NCBI RefSeq assembly: GCF_003574425.1
Contig: NZ_QLIU01000010.1
Coordinates: forward strand, 1 to 43,499
Direction: 5' to 3'
Source: Cysteiniphilum halobium
GTDB lineage: Bacteria > Pseudomonadota > Gammaproteobacteria > Francisellales > Francisellaceae
Length of the DNA stretch: 43,499 nucleotides
Positions within the stretch are counted from its first letter, which is position 1. Every line of letters starts with the position of its first letter. A program made the translations under genes and the position numbers. This document shows, one piece after another, positions 1 through 8,418 of this stretch. The notes under the pieces were generated by a model. The model was not told the DNA's origin and made no database searches. It was given only the letters and a program-made list of their open reading frames with translations.

Positions 1-536
1 TTAGTGTCCTGTAGTGTGAATTTTAATAGGCAATAACTTATACTACTTGCAAGTAAAAGTGCAAAAAATGAAGATGCTACAAGCAATGCTCCAGAAATAT
101 TCTTCTTAGTCTGCTTAGAACTTTCTAGAATAAATGCAGCTGCCCCACCAATTTCTCCACCAACAGCAAAGCCTTGTAATATTCTAATAACCATTAATAA
201 TACAGGAGCATAGATTCCTGCTGTAGTATAAGTTGGAAGTAAAGCCATAAGTAGTGTAGGAATGCCCATTAGTAATAGTGAGTAAAATAATATTTTTTTC
301 CTCCCATATTTATCACTAAAGTATCCAAAAAATAATGCACCCAAAGGACGAATTAAAAAACCTATAGCAAATGCTAAATATGTATATAGTAAAGCTATAA
401 AATATTCTTCTTGTGGTAAAAATAGTTTAGCGATAATTGGGGCGGCAAACATTCCATACATGTAAAACTCATACCAATCTGCGATATTCCCAACTAATGC
501 CGGTAGTATGTTCTTTCTAATTTCTTTTGAAAGCAT
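1..536 (-). CDS. MHS-family MFS transporter, N-terminal part (runs off window)
   Basis: Inner-membrane secondary transporter of the metabolite:H+ symporter branch of the major facilitator superfamily (the ProP/KgtP/ShiA type). Substrates in this branch are organic acids or osmolytes; which one applies here cannot be read. Reading from the ATG at 536, about 178 residues are present and the frame stays open to base 1. Seen: NIADWYEFYMYGMFAAP near residue 17, matching the family's first-helix signature (GN..EWYDF..YG), then the MFS loop motif as GYFSDKYGRKK, and helix 4 with RILQGFAVGGEIGGAA. The gene lies 98 bp downstream of the aldehyde dehydrogenase on the same strand, so it could carry a substrate for that enzyme (inference). 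A GAG lies about 6 nt before the ATG. The C-terminal half is outside the window. Confidence 0.85.
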   Translation of the reverse strand, partial: MLSKEIRKNILPALVGNIADWYEFYMYGMFAAPIIAKLFLPQEEYFIALLYTYLAFAIGFLIRPLGALFFGYFSDKYGRKKILFYSLLLMGIPTLLMALLPTYTTAGIYAPVLLMVIRILQGFAVGGEIGGAAAFILESSKQTKKNISGALLVASSFFALLLASSISYCLLKFTLQDT

Positions 537-634
537 ATATTAGCTCTTTTCCCTTTCTTATTGGTTATAGCCTAAGCACTCGTCCGCTAAGGCGCTTAAC
601 TCTTGTATTGATAGCTTCATAGCCTTAACTATTT

Positions 635-2065
635 TTAAAATTTTATGTTAATGGTTTTTGTTTCACAAAATACTTCAAGCGGATTAATGTGACCACCTGA
701 TCTCCCCACTCCAGATTGTTTAAATCCACCAAATGGTCCACCGTTAAATTCAATACTATTAATAGCAACATTACCAGATTGAATGTTTTTTGAAAAAGTA
801 AATGCCCTAGATAAATTTTCTGTATAACAATAAGCAGCAAGACCATATTCTGTATCATTAGCCATATTGAGCACTTCATTTTCACTACTAAACTTATAAC
901 AGGCGGCAACAGGGCCGAAGATTTCATGGCAAAATAAATCCATAGTATCAGAAACATTTGCTAAAACTGTGGGAGCGTAGAAAAGCGAGTCTTCTCGTAA
1001 AAGACTTCCACCACACATAAGTGCCGCACCACCTTTAATAGCATTCTTAACAAGAGACTGAACCTTTTCTAAGCCTTTTTTATTTATAAGTGGACCCATA
1101 GTAGTTTTGGGGTCTAAACCATTTCCTGTAATTTGTTCCTTCGCCTTTTTGGTTAATTTTTCTACAAATTGATCGTAAACCCTTTCATGGATAAAAAAAC
1201 GATTTGCATTAACACAGACTTGTCCACAATTTTTAAATTTCAGTATTGCAGCATCATTAACAGCCTTATCTATATTAGCATCATCATAAACAATAAAAGG
1301 TGAGTTGCCTCCAAGCTCAAGGAGAAGCTTCTTAACATTGCTTGCGCTTTTTTCGTAGAGTTTTTTACCTGTAGCTGTAGAACCTGTAAAACTAAGCATA
1401 CGCACACGGTAATCTGCACAAATAGCATCACCTATATGCTGGGGATTTCCAGCAGTAAGATATTGAATTACATTATCAGGAATCCCTGCTTGATATGCCA
1501 TTTCAATTACTACTGCAACACTTAAAGGTGTTTCTTCGGAAGTCTTACAAAGAGCAACGTTGCCAACAGAGATTGAACCTGCAATATTACTAACACTAAT
1601 TCCAACCGGAAAGTTCCAAGGAGTAATAATACCAATGATTCCAATAGGCTGCTTAGTGATCATTGTTTCGCTGTAATGATTAGATTGAATGGGTGTATAG
1701 CCATGTGTATTTTCAGCAACATTTGCATATTTTCGAATCAGTGAAATTGCCCAAGAAACTTCACCTTGTGCTTGAGATAATGGCTTACCTTGCTCTATTG
1801 TAAGCAACGTAGCAATTTCATTTTTATTTTCTTCAATAATCTCTGCCCATTTTAAAAGCAACGATGCTCTTTGAGCAAAAGTTGAAGAACTCCACGCACT
1901 GAATCCTTGTTCAAGTTTATCAATAGCATTTACTGTTTCAATCTTCCCCATTTCAGGCAAGCTTGTAATTACCTCTCCCAAAGCTGGGTTAATAATGTCA
2001 AATGTAGAATTATTTGATGCTACTCTTTCTTTCCAATTCTTAAGATATTTCTCGTAAACTTCCAT
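635..2065 (-). CDS. NAD(P)-dependent aldehyde dehydrogenase, succinate-semialdehyde dehydrogenase-like
   Basis: Oxidises an aldehyde to the acid with NAD(P)+ in the cytoplasm. The closest recognisable family is GabD/SSADH. Seen: the coenzyme-site motif TPWNFP, the glycine loop FTGSTATGK, the general-base Glu in LELGGNSPF, the catalytic Cys in NCGQVCVNANR and the C-terminal GGFKQSGVGRSGG. The reading frame continues upstream to 2119, but the ATG at 2065 has a GGAG six bases before it and gives the normal family N-terminus, so I use it (476 residues). It is followed on the same strand by the MHS transporter. A perfect 12-bp palindrome lies 19 bp upstream of the start. The real substrate is not decided by sequence; GabD-like enzymes also include glutarate and glycolaldehyde dehydrogenases. 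Confidence 0.9.
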   Translation of the reverse strand: MEVYEKYLKNWKERVASNNSTFDIINPALGEVITSLPEMGKIETVNAIDKLEQGFSAWSSSTFAQRASLLLKWAEIIEENKNEIATLLTIEQGKPLSQAQGEVSWAISLIRKYANVAENTHGYTPIQSNHYSETMITKQPIGIIGIITPWNFPVGISVSNIAGSISVGNVALCKTSEETPLSVAVVIEMAYQAGIPDNVIQYLTAGNPQHIGDAICADYRVRMLSFTGSTATGKKLYEKSASNVKKLLLELGGNSPFIVYDDANIDKAVNDAAILKFKNCGQVCVNANRFFIHERVYDQFVEKLTKKAKEQITGNGLDPKTTMGPLINKKGLEKVQSLVKNAIKGGAALMCGGSLLREDSLFYAPTVLANVSDTMDLFCHEIFGPVAACYKFSSENEVLNMANDTEYGLAAYCYTENLSRAFTFSKNIQSGNVAINSIEFNGGPFGGFKQSGVGRSGGHINPLEVFCETKTINIKF

Positions 2066-2083
2066 TATAACTCCAATATTGTT

Positions 2084-2095
2084 ATACAATTGTAT
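2084..2095. promoter_or_regulatory. 12-bp perfect palindrome, possible operator
   Basis: ATACAATTGTAT, a perfect dyad, lies between the aldehyde dehydrogenase ribosome binding site (2071-2074) and the upstream AT-rich promoter zone. Position and symmetry fit a dimeric repressor site. No regulator gene is adjacent, so the partner is unknown. Confidence 0.35.
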
Positions 2096-2266
2096 TACGT
2101 TACCAACTATAAATGACAAAAAATGTTAGCATATTTGTATAATTCTAGCGTAGGTTTAATAGCTGTTGCTTACCCTTATAATCCACATTGAACTGTGATC
2201 TGCCATTATAATTATGCCTTGACACATATAGCCTAGGCATACCAAGAAAGCCGGCACTTTATTTTG

Positions 2267-2902
2267 TTAAGCAGTTGCAGTAGAGTCTAAAATTTTATAC
2301 TCTACTTTTTCTAGTTGATATGCTGCTTTAAATTCTGGTAACGCTGAAACCTCATTGACCAATCTAAGTACATTCTCTCCAAATGTGATTTTTAACTCTG
2401 GGAAATACTTACCCCAACTCGCATAAACAGCAACTAAATAATCAATGACTGTCACTTGATCACCTACAATATAACGTCTACCAACAAGCCTGTTGTTAAG
2501 TATATTCCAATTATACGAAACGCTATCAGCCATCTTTTGCATTAATTCTTGCTTATTGCTATCTCCATGGTCTAGAGTTTTAGCAACTGCAAATATCCTA
2601 GAGTAAGACGGATGTAAAGTCGCGTAGTTAAACATAATGTATTGCAAAAATTTACCTTTTTCACTTATGTTACTTGGCAGCATACTGCTGTTATGTTTCT
2701 CAAGTAGATATAATACGATAGCTGCCCCCTCTGTGATGATTTGACCATTATCATCTAGTGCGGGAACTTGATTAGTTGCTACCATATCCCTGTAGTTCTT
2801 AATGTCATCACGCTGAACAACCTCAAACTCAACACCTAGTTTATTGAGAAGAACAGTGATTGCTGTTGAGCATGAGCCTGCAATGGAGTATAATTTATAC
2901 AT
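2267..2902 (-). CDS. Glutathione S-transferase family protein
   Basis: A 211-residue cytosolic GST-fold protein. The N-terminal thioredoxin-like domain (about 1-75) has YSIAGSCSTAITVLLNKLG, with Ser/Cys at the usual catalytic position. The cis-Pro region reads VPAL, and EGAAIVLYL corresponds to the glutathione-binding (E/Q)S(A/T)AI segment. The all-helical C-terminal domain (about 85-211) holds a TVIDYL variant of the conserved N-capping T.aD..l motif. This arrangement resembles beta-class bacterial GSTs. It would conjugate glutathione to electrophiles or act as a thiol reductase; the substrate is unknown. An AGGA lies about 9 bases before the ATG. The gene is 65 bp downstream of parC on the same strand, so it may be read through from it. 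Confidence 0.85.
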   Translation of the reverse strand: MYKLYSIAGSCSTAITVLLNKLGVEFEVVQRDDIKNYRDMVATNQVPALDDNGQIITEGAAIVLYLLEKHNSSMLPSNISEKGKFLQYIMFNYATLHPSYSRIFAVAKTLDHGDSNKQELMQKMADSVSYNWNILNNRLVGRRYIVGDQVTVIDYLVAVYASWGKYFPELKITFGENVLRLVNEVSALPEFKAAYQLEKVEYKILDSTATA

Positions 2903-2967
2903 AATTTTATTTCCTAAATTTTAGTAGTTTTAATTTACAAGCCATTAGCTTAAACCTAATTTCTTCA

Positions 2968-5205
2968 TTATGCACTAGTAACATGATCAACATTCTGAAA
3001 ACCACGTGGCAAAATCTTGCCACGTGAGGCACGTTTGCCCTGATAGTCATTTAGATCGCTAAAGCTTAAACGCATATGGCGTTTACCCGAGTAGATTACC
3101 AAGCTTTGTCCATTAGTAATGGCGGCAACAAATTTAAGCTCTTCTCCTGTAGCTAATGCGCTTGGCATATTCAAAAGACGGTTACCTTTGCCTTTTGCCA
3201 AACTTGGCAGCTCACTTTTATCAACCGCAAGCAAGCGCCCTTGATTAGAAATGGCGACAATTAAACTGTGCGCATAGTCATGTGCGTTAGCAGGTGGGAC
3301 CATTTTGTCACGGCCTAATGTAATCACTTGTTTGCCTGAGCGGTTCTTACTAATCAAGTCATCAACATTCGCTAAAAAAGCGTTACCGACACTTGAGGCT
3401 AATATTATTTGCTCTTCTGATTTCACAAATGTCAACCCCACAATTTGCTCATTTTGCTCAAGCTTCAAGTGTCCAGTAATTGGCTCGCCTTGGCCTCTTG
3501 CTGAAGGAAGATCAGCACTTAGCAAGCTATAGGCTTTACCAAGACTTGAGAAGAATAGACAGTGCTGATTACTCTTACCCATACTTGAGGCAAAATAACT
3601 ATCACCTGTTTTATAACTTAAACCTTCAACATTGACATCATGGCCTTTAGCGACACGCACCCATCCTTGTTTTGACAAAACAACCGTAACACTTTCAACC
3701 GGTTGTAGATCTGCTTCTTTTAAGGCTTTGGCTTCAGGACGCACTACCAGGGCTGATTTTCTTTGGTCGCCATGCTTCTGCTGTACTGCTTTGAGCTCTT
3801 TTTTGATGAGATTTTTTAATTTAGTTGGATTATCCAAATACCCCATAATTCCATCACGCTCTTTTTCAAGCTCGTGTTTTTCCTTTTTGATCGCCATTTC
3901 TTCAAGCTTGGCTAAATTGCGTAAGCGCAGATTAAGTACGGCTTCAGCTTGTGTGTCAGTAAGATCAAAACGCTTTTTCAGCTCATTTTTTGGTTCGTCT
4001 TCATAACGGATAATTGCAATGACCTCATCAATATTTAAAAATGCAATCAAAAAACCATCTAAGATATGTAAGCGTTCTAAGATCTTATCCAAACGAAACT
4101 CTAAACGTTTCGTGGTCACCTGTGTTCTAAATAGAAGCCACTCCGTTAGGATCTCCATCAGTGACTTTACTTGTGGTTTGCCATTTAAACCAATCATGTT
4201 TAAGTTCACGCGATAACTTTTCTCAAGATCAGTTGTTGCAAATAAATGGCTCATCAACAGATGCGTATCCACACGGTTTGAACGAGGGACCAAAACAATT
4301 CGTACAGGATCATTGTGATCGGATTCATCGCGTATATCACTCAACCACGAGATTTTCTTGCTATGCATTTGTGCAGCAATCTGCTCAATCACTTTAGCAC
4401 TAGAAACCTGATGCGGTACGCGAGTAATCACGATATTACCCTCTTCAGTATGAAAAACCGCACGCAAGCGAATGCTGCCGGTGCCGGTTTCATAGATTTT
4501 CTTACGCTCCGCAAATGAAGTTATGACTTCAGCACCTCCTGGATAATCAGGCCCTGGAATATGCGTCATTAAACCATCTAAATCGTGATCTTTACCCGTC
4601 AATAAATATAAACAGCCATCAACAACTTCCGTGAGATTATGTGATGGAATATCCGTAGACATACCCACAGCAATCCCCATACTACCGTTTAATAAGACAT
4701 TAGGCACTTGTGCCGGCAGCATCTTTGGCTCTTGTAATGTGCCGTCAAAATTTGGTTGCCAATCGACTGTGCCAAGCTTTAATTCATTTAATAACACTTC
4801 AGCATATTTAGATAAACGCGACTCAGTATAGCGCATTGCGGCAAATGATTTAGGGTCATCCGGAGAACCCCAGTTACCTTGCCCATCAATTAAAGGATAG
4901 CGATATGAGAAATCCTGCGCCATTAGCACCATCGCTTCATAACATGCGCTATCACCATGCGGGTGATATTTACCAAGCACATCCCCGACAGTACGCGCCG
5001 ATTTTTTGTGTTTACTTAATGCCGATAGGCCAATCTCGCTCATCGCATAAATGATCCGACGCTGCACAGGCTTTAAGCCATCTCCGATATGTGGTAATGC
5101 ACGATCAAGTATCACATACATCGAGTAATTCAAATATGCCTGACGACTAAAGGCACTAATCGTCTGCTTTTCATTATCTTCAAAAGAAAGGCTTAATTGA
5201 TCCAT
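2968..5205 (-). CDS. parC: DNA topoisomerase IV subunit A
   Basis: The breakage-reunion subunit of topoisomerase IV, which decatenates daughter chromosomes together with ParE (not in this window). It is 745 residues, like E. coli ParC (752). Seen: the winged-helix/tower start [26 protein letters not shown], then [15 protein letters not shown], and the catalytic Tyr at residue 126 in [11 protein letters not shown]. The quinolone-determining positions are the sensitive type, Ser86 and Glu90 (equivalent to E. coli S80 and E84). The C-terminal portion is a short ParC-type beta-pinwheel without a clear GyrA box, which with length separates it from GyrA. It lies 59 bp downstream of recO and upstream of the GST gene. 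Confidence 0.97.
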   Translation of the reverse strand: MDQLSLSFEDNEKQTISAFSRQAYLNYSMYVILDRALPHIGDGLKPVQRRIIYAMSEIGLSALSKHKKSARTVGDVLGKYHPHGDSACYEAMVLMAQDFSYRYPLIDGQGNWGSPDDPKSFAAMRYTESRLSKYAEVLLNELKLGTVDWQPNFDGTLQEPKMLPAQVPNVLLNGSMGIAVGMSTDIPSHNLTEVVDGCLYLLTGKDHDLDGLMTHIPGPDYPGGAEVITSFAERKKIYETGTGSIRLRAVFHTEEGNIVITRVPHQVSSAKVIEQIAAQMHSKKISWLSDIRDESDHNDPVRIVLVPRSNRVDTHLLMSHLFATTDLEKSYRVNLNMIGLNGKPQVKSLMEILTEWLLFRTQVTTKRLEFRLDKILERLHILDGFLIAFLNIDEVIAIIRYEDEPKNELKKRFDLTDTQAEAVLNLRLRNLAKLEEMAIKKEKHELEKERDGIMGYLDNPTKLKNLIKKELKAVQQKHGDQRKSALVVRPEAKALKEADLQPVESVTVVLSKQGWVRVAKGHDVNVEGLSYKTGDSYFASSMGKSNQHCLFFSSLGKAYSLLSADLPSARGQGEPITGHLKLEQNEQIVGLTFVKSEEQIILASSVGNAFLANVDDLISKNRSGKQVITLGRDKMVPPANAHDYAHSLIVAISNQGRLLAVDKSELPSLAKGKGNRLLNMPSALATGEELKFVAAITNGQSLVIYSGKRHMRLSFSDLNDYQGKRASRGKILPRGFQNVDHVTSA

Positions 5206-5264
5206 ATGTTAAAAATTAAGACGTTAAACTCATCACATCATAGCAAATGATCATCTAAGCGTCA

Positions 5265-5963
5265 TCAAGCATTTTGGTTTCGTAAAAAACTCATTAAAAG
5301 CTCACGGGTTTTAAGCACTCTCCCTTGCAGACAGGCATTTAAATTAATACGTATGAGTTTTTGTAGCACTTGAAGTGTATCATTATCCCAACTGGAAACA
5401 GGCTGTTGCAACTGTTTGATATATTTGCCACTAATACCACTTTCAACGGCTGTTTGATAAAAGGCGGATAACGGCGCCATTGTATAATAATGATTTTCAG
5501 TAATCATTTTATGTTGTTCATCATGATCCACCTGAAAACCATAACCTAAGCTTTCTAATAGCTGCAGCTCAAAATACCGTAATAATCTCGTAATATCATC
5601 GCTAACCAATTCTTGTATTACTAATGAATAACTATCAAAGAGTGCTGTATCATGATGATCATGTGGCAAAAGCCAATATAAAACCTCATTAAGATACATA
5701 CGTGCTAATTGTGATAAATAACTTCCCATGCTAAAGCTCTTTTCACACTCGGCAAAACGAATATTTGCTAAGCTTTCCGCTGCAGGCATGATCTTTATAT
5801 CAACACTCAACAAGCTAAATGGCTGATAAATGCCATGATTCTTTTTGTTCGTCCGCGCAACTGCATTGAGCTTACCATGCTCTCTTAACCATAATGTTAA
5901 TAACAGCGATGACTCTTTGTATTTACGACTATGTAAAATTACTGCTTTTTCTAGCGTAGCCAT
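5265..5963 (-). CDS. recO: DNA repair protein RecO
   Basis: RecO binds SSB and RecR and helps load RecA onto gapped DNA. From ATG 5963 the product is about 232 residues, the family's usual size: an N-terminal OB fold starting MATLEKAVILHSRKYKESS, then a helical C-terminal part with YLNEVLYWLLP and FELQLLESLGYG. No zinc-finger cysteines are seen, as in enterobacterial RecO. The frame extends upstream to 6026, but the GGTGGG six bases before ATG 5963 and the family N-terminus decide the start. That ribosome binding site lies inside the terminal inverted repeat of the 167-bp element at 5966-6132, so the element supplies the recO translation signal. It precedes parC on the same strand. Confidence 0.93.
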   Translation of the reverse strand: MATLEKAVILHSRKYKESSLLLTLWLREHGKLNAVARTNKKNHGIYQPFSLLSVDIKIMPAAESLANIRFAECEKSFSMGSYLSQLARMYLNEVLYWLLPHDHHDTALFDSYSLVIQELVSDDITRLLRYFELQLLESLGYGFQVDHDEQHKMITENHYYTMAPLSAFYQTAVESGISGKYIKQLQQPVSSWDNDTLQVLQKLIRINLNACLQGRVLKTRELLMSFLRNQNA

Positions 5964-5965
5964 TC

Positions 5966-6132
5966 TATACCCACCATAAACCATTTTACAAAGTTTCTTG
6001 CTTTGCATTTTCCGCACTTTTACCAAGTTGAATTTTGGCAGTAGTCCTAACTACTACCTGCAATCCAACTTGTCAAAACCCTCATAAACTGCTTTACAAC
6101 TAAACACCACAAAATGATTTACGATGGGTGTA
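5966..6132. mobile_element. MITE-like element, copy A (167 bp)
   Basis: The left end TATACCCACCATAAACCATT and the right end, read on the other strand, TACACCCATCGTAAATCATT are inverted copies of each other. The interior (about 6035-6085) matches the interior of the 7769-7935 element in inverse orientation, sharing for example GGACTACTGCCAAAAT. Both copies are exactly 167 bp. It sits between the IscU-like gene and recO: its left terminus carries the recO ribosome binding site, and its right terminus carries the last three codons and the stop of the IscU-like gene. It has no coding capacity of its own. The TA at both ends fits insertion at TA, as in IS630/Tc1-type elements (inference). Confidence 0.8.
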
Positions 6133-6457
6133 ACTGCTCAATCAACTGCAAAATCACTAAGGCATCTTGCCGTTTGTGCGCGGGTAAATCAAATGCCTGT
6201 TGCAGCTGACCAATAGTGATATTAGCAAACTCTCTCATCTGTTGATCTTGCAGTTGTATTACCAACCATTTTGTCATTGCCAATAAATAAGGACTACCAA
6301 TCGCTTTGAAATAGTAATCGACTTGATCACTGTAAATGAAAACTTGCTGCCCGGAGTCGCCAGCATGTGCGATGATTTGAACATCTGGATTATCATCATA
6401 TTGGCAGTCTTGCAATGTAATCTCTTTAAGCAGAGCTAAGACCTTTTCACTAATCAT
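6119..6457 (-). CDS. IscU/NifU-N-like scaffold homologue lacking the cysteine ligands
   Basis: A small protein (112 residues from ATG 6457, with AGGTG upstream) whose gene overlaps the end of the cysteine desulfurase gene by 8 bp. From memory it aligns without gaps to the second half of IscU: FKAIGSPYLLA against FKT.GCGSAIA, and LPAHKRQDALV against LPPVKIHCSIL. On that alignment the three cluster-ligand cysteines are replaced (Cys37 by Ala32, Cys63 by Ser55, Cys106 by Asp98), while the Asp after the first one remains. Only one Cys (residue 18) is present. It therefore probably cannot build a cluster as IscU does; it might regulate or receive sulfur from the desulfurase (inference). Its last residues, HPS and the stop codon, come from the terminal repeat of the neighbouring MITE-like element. 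Confidence 0.6.
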   Translation of the reverse strand: MISEKVLALLKEITLQDCQYDDNPDVQIIAHAGDSGQQVFIYSDQVDYYFKAIGSPYLLAMTKWLVIQLQDQQMREFANITIGQLQQAFDLPAHKRQDALVILQLIEQLHPS

Positions 6458-7631
6458 GACTTTGATCACCTACCCATATTGGTGATAGTGCGCGCAATTT
6501 CGTGACCACGTCAACAATTGCCACGGTTGCAATATCAATATCTTCTTTTGTGGTATAGCGTCCAAATGAAAAACGCAAACTGGCATGTGCTTCTTGCTGT
6601 GTTAAACCAATGGCACTTAATACAAATGACGGTTCAACACTTGCTGAATTGCATGCCGAACCCATTGATACTGCTAGTTGATAAAGCATTGCCACCAGTG
6701 ACTCACCATCGACACCTTTAAAGGTAATATTAACAATTCCGGCATAACTATTATCTAACGGCGTGTTAATGATTAACTTAGGTAACACATTAATTCCTTG
6801 TAAAAACTGGTTGCGCAACTTGCTCACATGCTCATTTAGTTCATTTTGCTTTAAGTACATCAACTCACAGGCGCTACCTAATCCTACAATTTGATGTGTT
6901 GCCAACGTCCCTGAGCGAAAACCTTGCTCATGCCCTCCACCGTGAATCGCTGGCGTAAGCTTTACTTTAGGCTTTCTTCTGACATATAACACGCCAACAC
7001 CTTTAGGGCCATAGATCTTATGTCCTGAAATGGATAGTAGATCAATATGCATTGCTTTTACATCAATAAATACTTTGCCAACACCTTGTGCAGCATCAAC
7101 ATGAAATAAAATCTTACGCTCGTGACATAAAGCACCAATTTCAGTTAAAGGATATATCGTGCCTAGTTCGTTATTCACAGCCATTATAGAAACAAGAATC
7201 GTATCAGATCTTAATGCATCCTTAATTTGTTCGAACGAGATTTGACCTTTAGCATCCGGCTTAAGATAAGTTACCACATAACCTTTTGTCTCAAGATAAG
7301 CACATGTATCCATCACTGCTTTGTGCTCAATCATTGATGTCACAATATGTTTTCCACGATTTAAATAAGCATCAGCTACTCCTTTAATCGCAAGATTATC
7401 CGACTCAGTAGCACCTGAGGTAAAAATAATCTCACGCGCCTCCGCATTAATCAATTTAGCAACTTGTAATCGCGCATTATCCACAGCTTCTTTTGCCTGC
7501 CAACCATAATCATGGGTATTTGATGCCGGATTACCAAAGGCATTATCAAAGCTTAGATATTTCAGCATCTGTGCCACCACCTCATCAGCCACCGGGGTAG
7601 TTGAAGCATAATCAAGATATATTTGTTTCAT
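6450..7631 (-). CDS. Cysteine desulfurase, IscS type
   Basis: A pyridoxal-phosphate enzyme that removes sulfur from L-cysteine as an enzyme-bound persulfide for Fe-S clusters and tRNA thiolation. It is 393 residues. Seen: His103 in MIEHKAVMDT, the PLP Lys205 in SISGHKIYGPKG, the substrate Arg region GFRSGTLATH, and the catalytic Cys327 in SMGSACNSAS, followed by FSFGRYTT. This loop is the group I (IscS/NifS) type. The C-terminal tail, which binds IscU in E. coli, is shortened (ends LRALSPIWVGDQSHD). No iscR, hscBA or fdx neighbours are present; the only partner is the IscU-like gene it overlaps. The ATG at 7631 has no good Shine-Dalgarno sequence and a 9-bp inverted repeat ends just upstream. 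Confidence 0.93.
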   Translation of the reverse strand: MKQIYLDYASTTPVADEVVAQMLKYLSFDNAFGNPASNTHDYGWQAKEAVDNARLQVAKLINAEAREIIFTSGATESDNLAIKGVADAYLNRGKHIVTSMIEHKAVMDTCAYLETKGYVVTYLKPDAKGQISFEQIKDALRSDTILVSIMAVNNELGTIYPLTEIGALCHERKILFHVDAAQGVGKVFIDVKAMHIDLLSISGHKIYGPKGVGVLYVRRKPKVKLTPAIHGGGHEQGFRSGTLATHQIVGLGSACELMYLKQNELNEHVSKLRNQFLQGINVLPKLIINTPLDNSYAGIVNITFKGVDGESLVAMLYQLAVSMGSACNSASVEPSFVLSAIGLTQQEAHASLRFSFGRYTTKEDIDIATVAIVDVVTKLRALSPIWVGDQSHD

Positions 7632-7633
7632 AG

Positions 7634-7675
7634 CTAGATATCTTTATAGACTTTAGCATTATCACTGATATCTAG
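7634..7675. promoter_or_regulatory. Inverted repeat in front of the cysteine desulfurase gene
   Basis: CTAGATATC (7634-7642) and GATATCTAG (7667-7675) are perfect 9-bp inverted arms with a 24-bp AT-rich spacer. The proximal arm ends 3 bp before the start codon at 7631. In RNA this could fold over the translation start; in DNA it could bind a dimeric regulator. It does not resemble the IscR sites I know. Confidence 0.4.
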
Positions 7676-7768
7676 TTTATACTAGCCAAAGAGCAATGCC
7701 AAAAAGAAAAATTTTATTTGCAATTCACCACGTGCATTTTTTATTATTTTCGATATGCTAATACTCAA

Positions 7769-7935
7769 TATACCTATCGTACATCATTTTGCGGTGCTTA
7801 GTGTCGCAGAAGTTTTTGATGTTTTTGGGCAATTAGATTGCAGGTAATAGCTAGGACTACTGCCAAAATCCAATTGCTCAAAAATGCGAGAAATTCAATG
7901 ACATAAATGCTGCAAAATGAGTTTTGATGAGTATA
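7769..7935. mobile_element. MITE-like element, copy B (167 bp)
   Basis: It starts TATACCTATCGTACATCATT and ends with the inverse of TATACTCATCAAAACTCATT. The inverted similarity extends about 45 bp inward on each side (GTGTCGCAGAAG against TGTCATTGAA). It fills most of the 370-bp gap between the cysteine desulfurase gene (starts 7631) and the bufferin-like precursor (starts 8002); the rest of that gap holds the inverted repeat at 7634-7675 and the precursor's 5' region. Its right end is 66 bp before the precursor gene. A 61-codon frame on the minus strand (7798-7983) lies mostly in the element and is not considered a gene. Confidence 0.8.
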
Positions 7936-8001
7936 AAACTTGGATGCTGTTGCAAGACGCACTAAGAAGGATTTTAAACCCACAACAAGGAGAAAAACCT
8001 T

Positions 8002-8394
8002 ATGAAAACAACAAAATCACTAATCATTGCTTCAGCTTTGGCTTTTGGCATGTCCACACATGCCTTTGCCGATGGTAATTTCCAAAGCAGTGATATGAAT
8101 AATGGCTATGCTAATGGTAAAAATATGCAGACCTCGGCAAATGCTAATGACAATAAATCGAATGATATGAAATGTGGTGCTGGTAGCTGCAGTGCTAAAG
8201 CGTCAGAGAAATCAAGCGATATGAAATGTGGTAGTGGTAGCTGTGGTAGTGATCATGCCATGGACAAATCACAAGATGGTAAATGCGGCTCAGGTTCATG
8301 TGGCACTTCATCTGATAAAAGCAGTGACATGAAATGTGGCGCTGGTAGCTGTGGCAGTGATGATGATAGCAGTGATAATACCGATAGCGACTAA
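8002..8394 (+). CDS. Bufferin-like RiPP precursor with four KCGxGSC repeats
   Basis: A 130-residue secreted precursor peptide. Residues 1-23 form a Sec signal peptide (hydrophobic SLIIASALAFGM, cleavage likely after AFA). The rest is Ser/Asp/Lys-rich with eight cysteines only, arranged as four units K-C-G-(A/S)-G-S-C at Cys58/63, 76/81, 95/100 and 112/117, preceded by DM or DG. This resembles the (E)GKCG core motifs that DUF692-family iron oxidases convert to copper-binding oxazolone/thioamide or thiooxazole groups in bufferin/oxazolin-type peptides (established for that class; inferred here from motif and neighbours). The AAGGAG at 7987-7992 is a strong ribosome binding site. It precedes the DUF692 gene by 24 bp. 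It does not look like the DUF2282 precursor of classical bufferins. Confidence 0.8.
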   Translation: MKTTKSLIIASALAFGMSTHAFADGNFQSSDMNNGYANGKNMQTSANANDNKSNDMKCGAGSCSAKASEKSSDMKCGSGSCGSDHAMDKSQDGKCGSGSCGTSSDKSSDMKCGAGSCGSDDDSSDNTDSD

Positions 8395-8418
8395 TCAAAG
8401 AGTAACAAGGACAAACGC

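Noticed and set aside
7798-7983. 61-codon open frame on the minus strand
   Set aside because: Most of it lies inside the 167-bp MITE-like element; there is no ribosome binding site, and the protein changes wherever the element copies differ.
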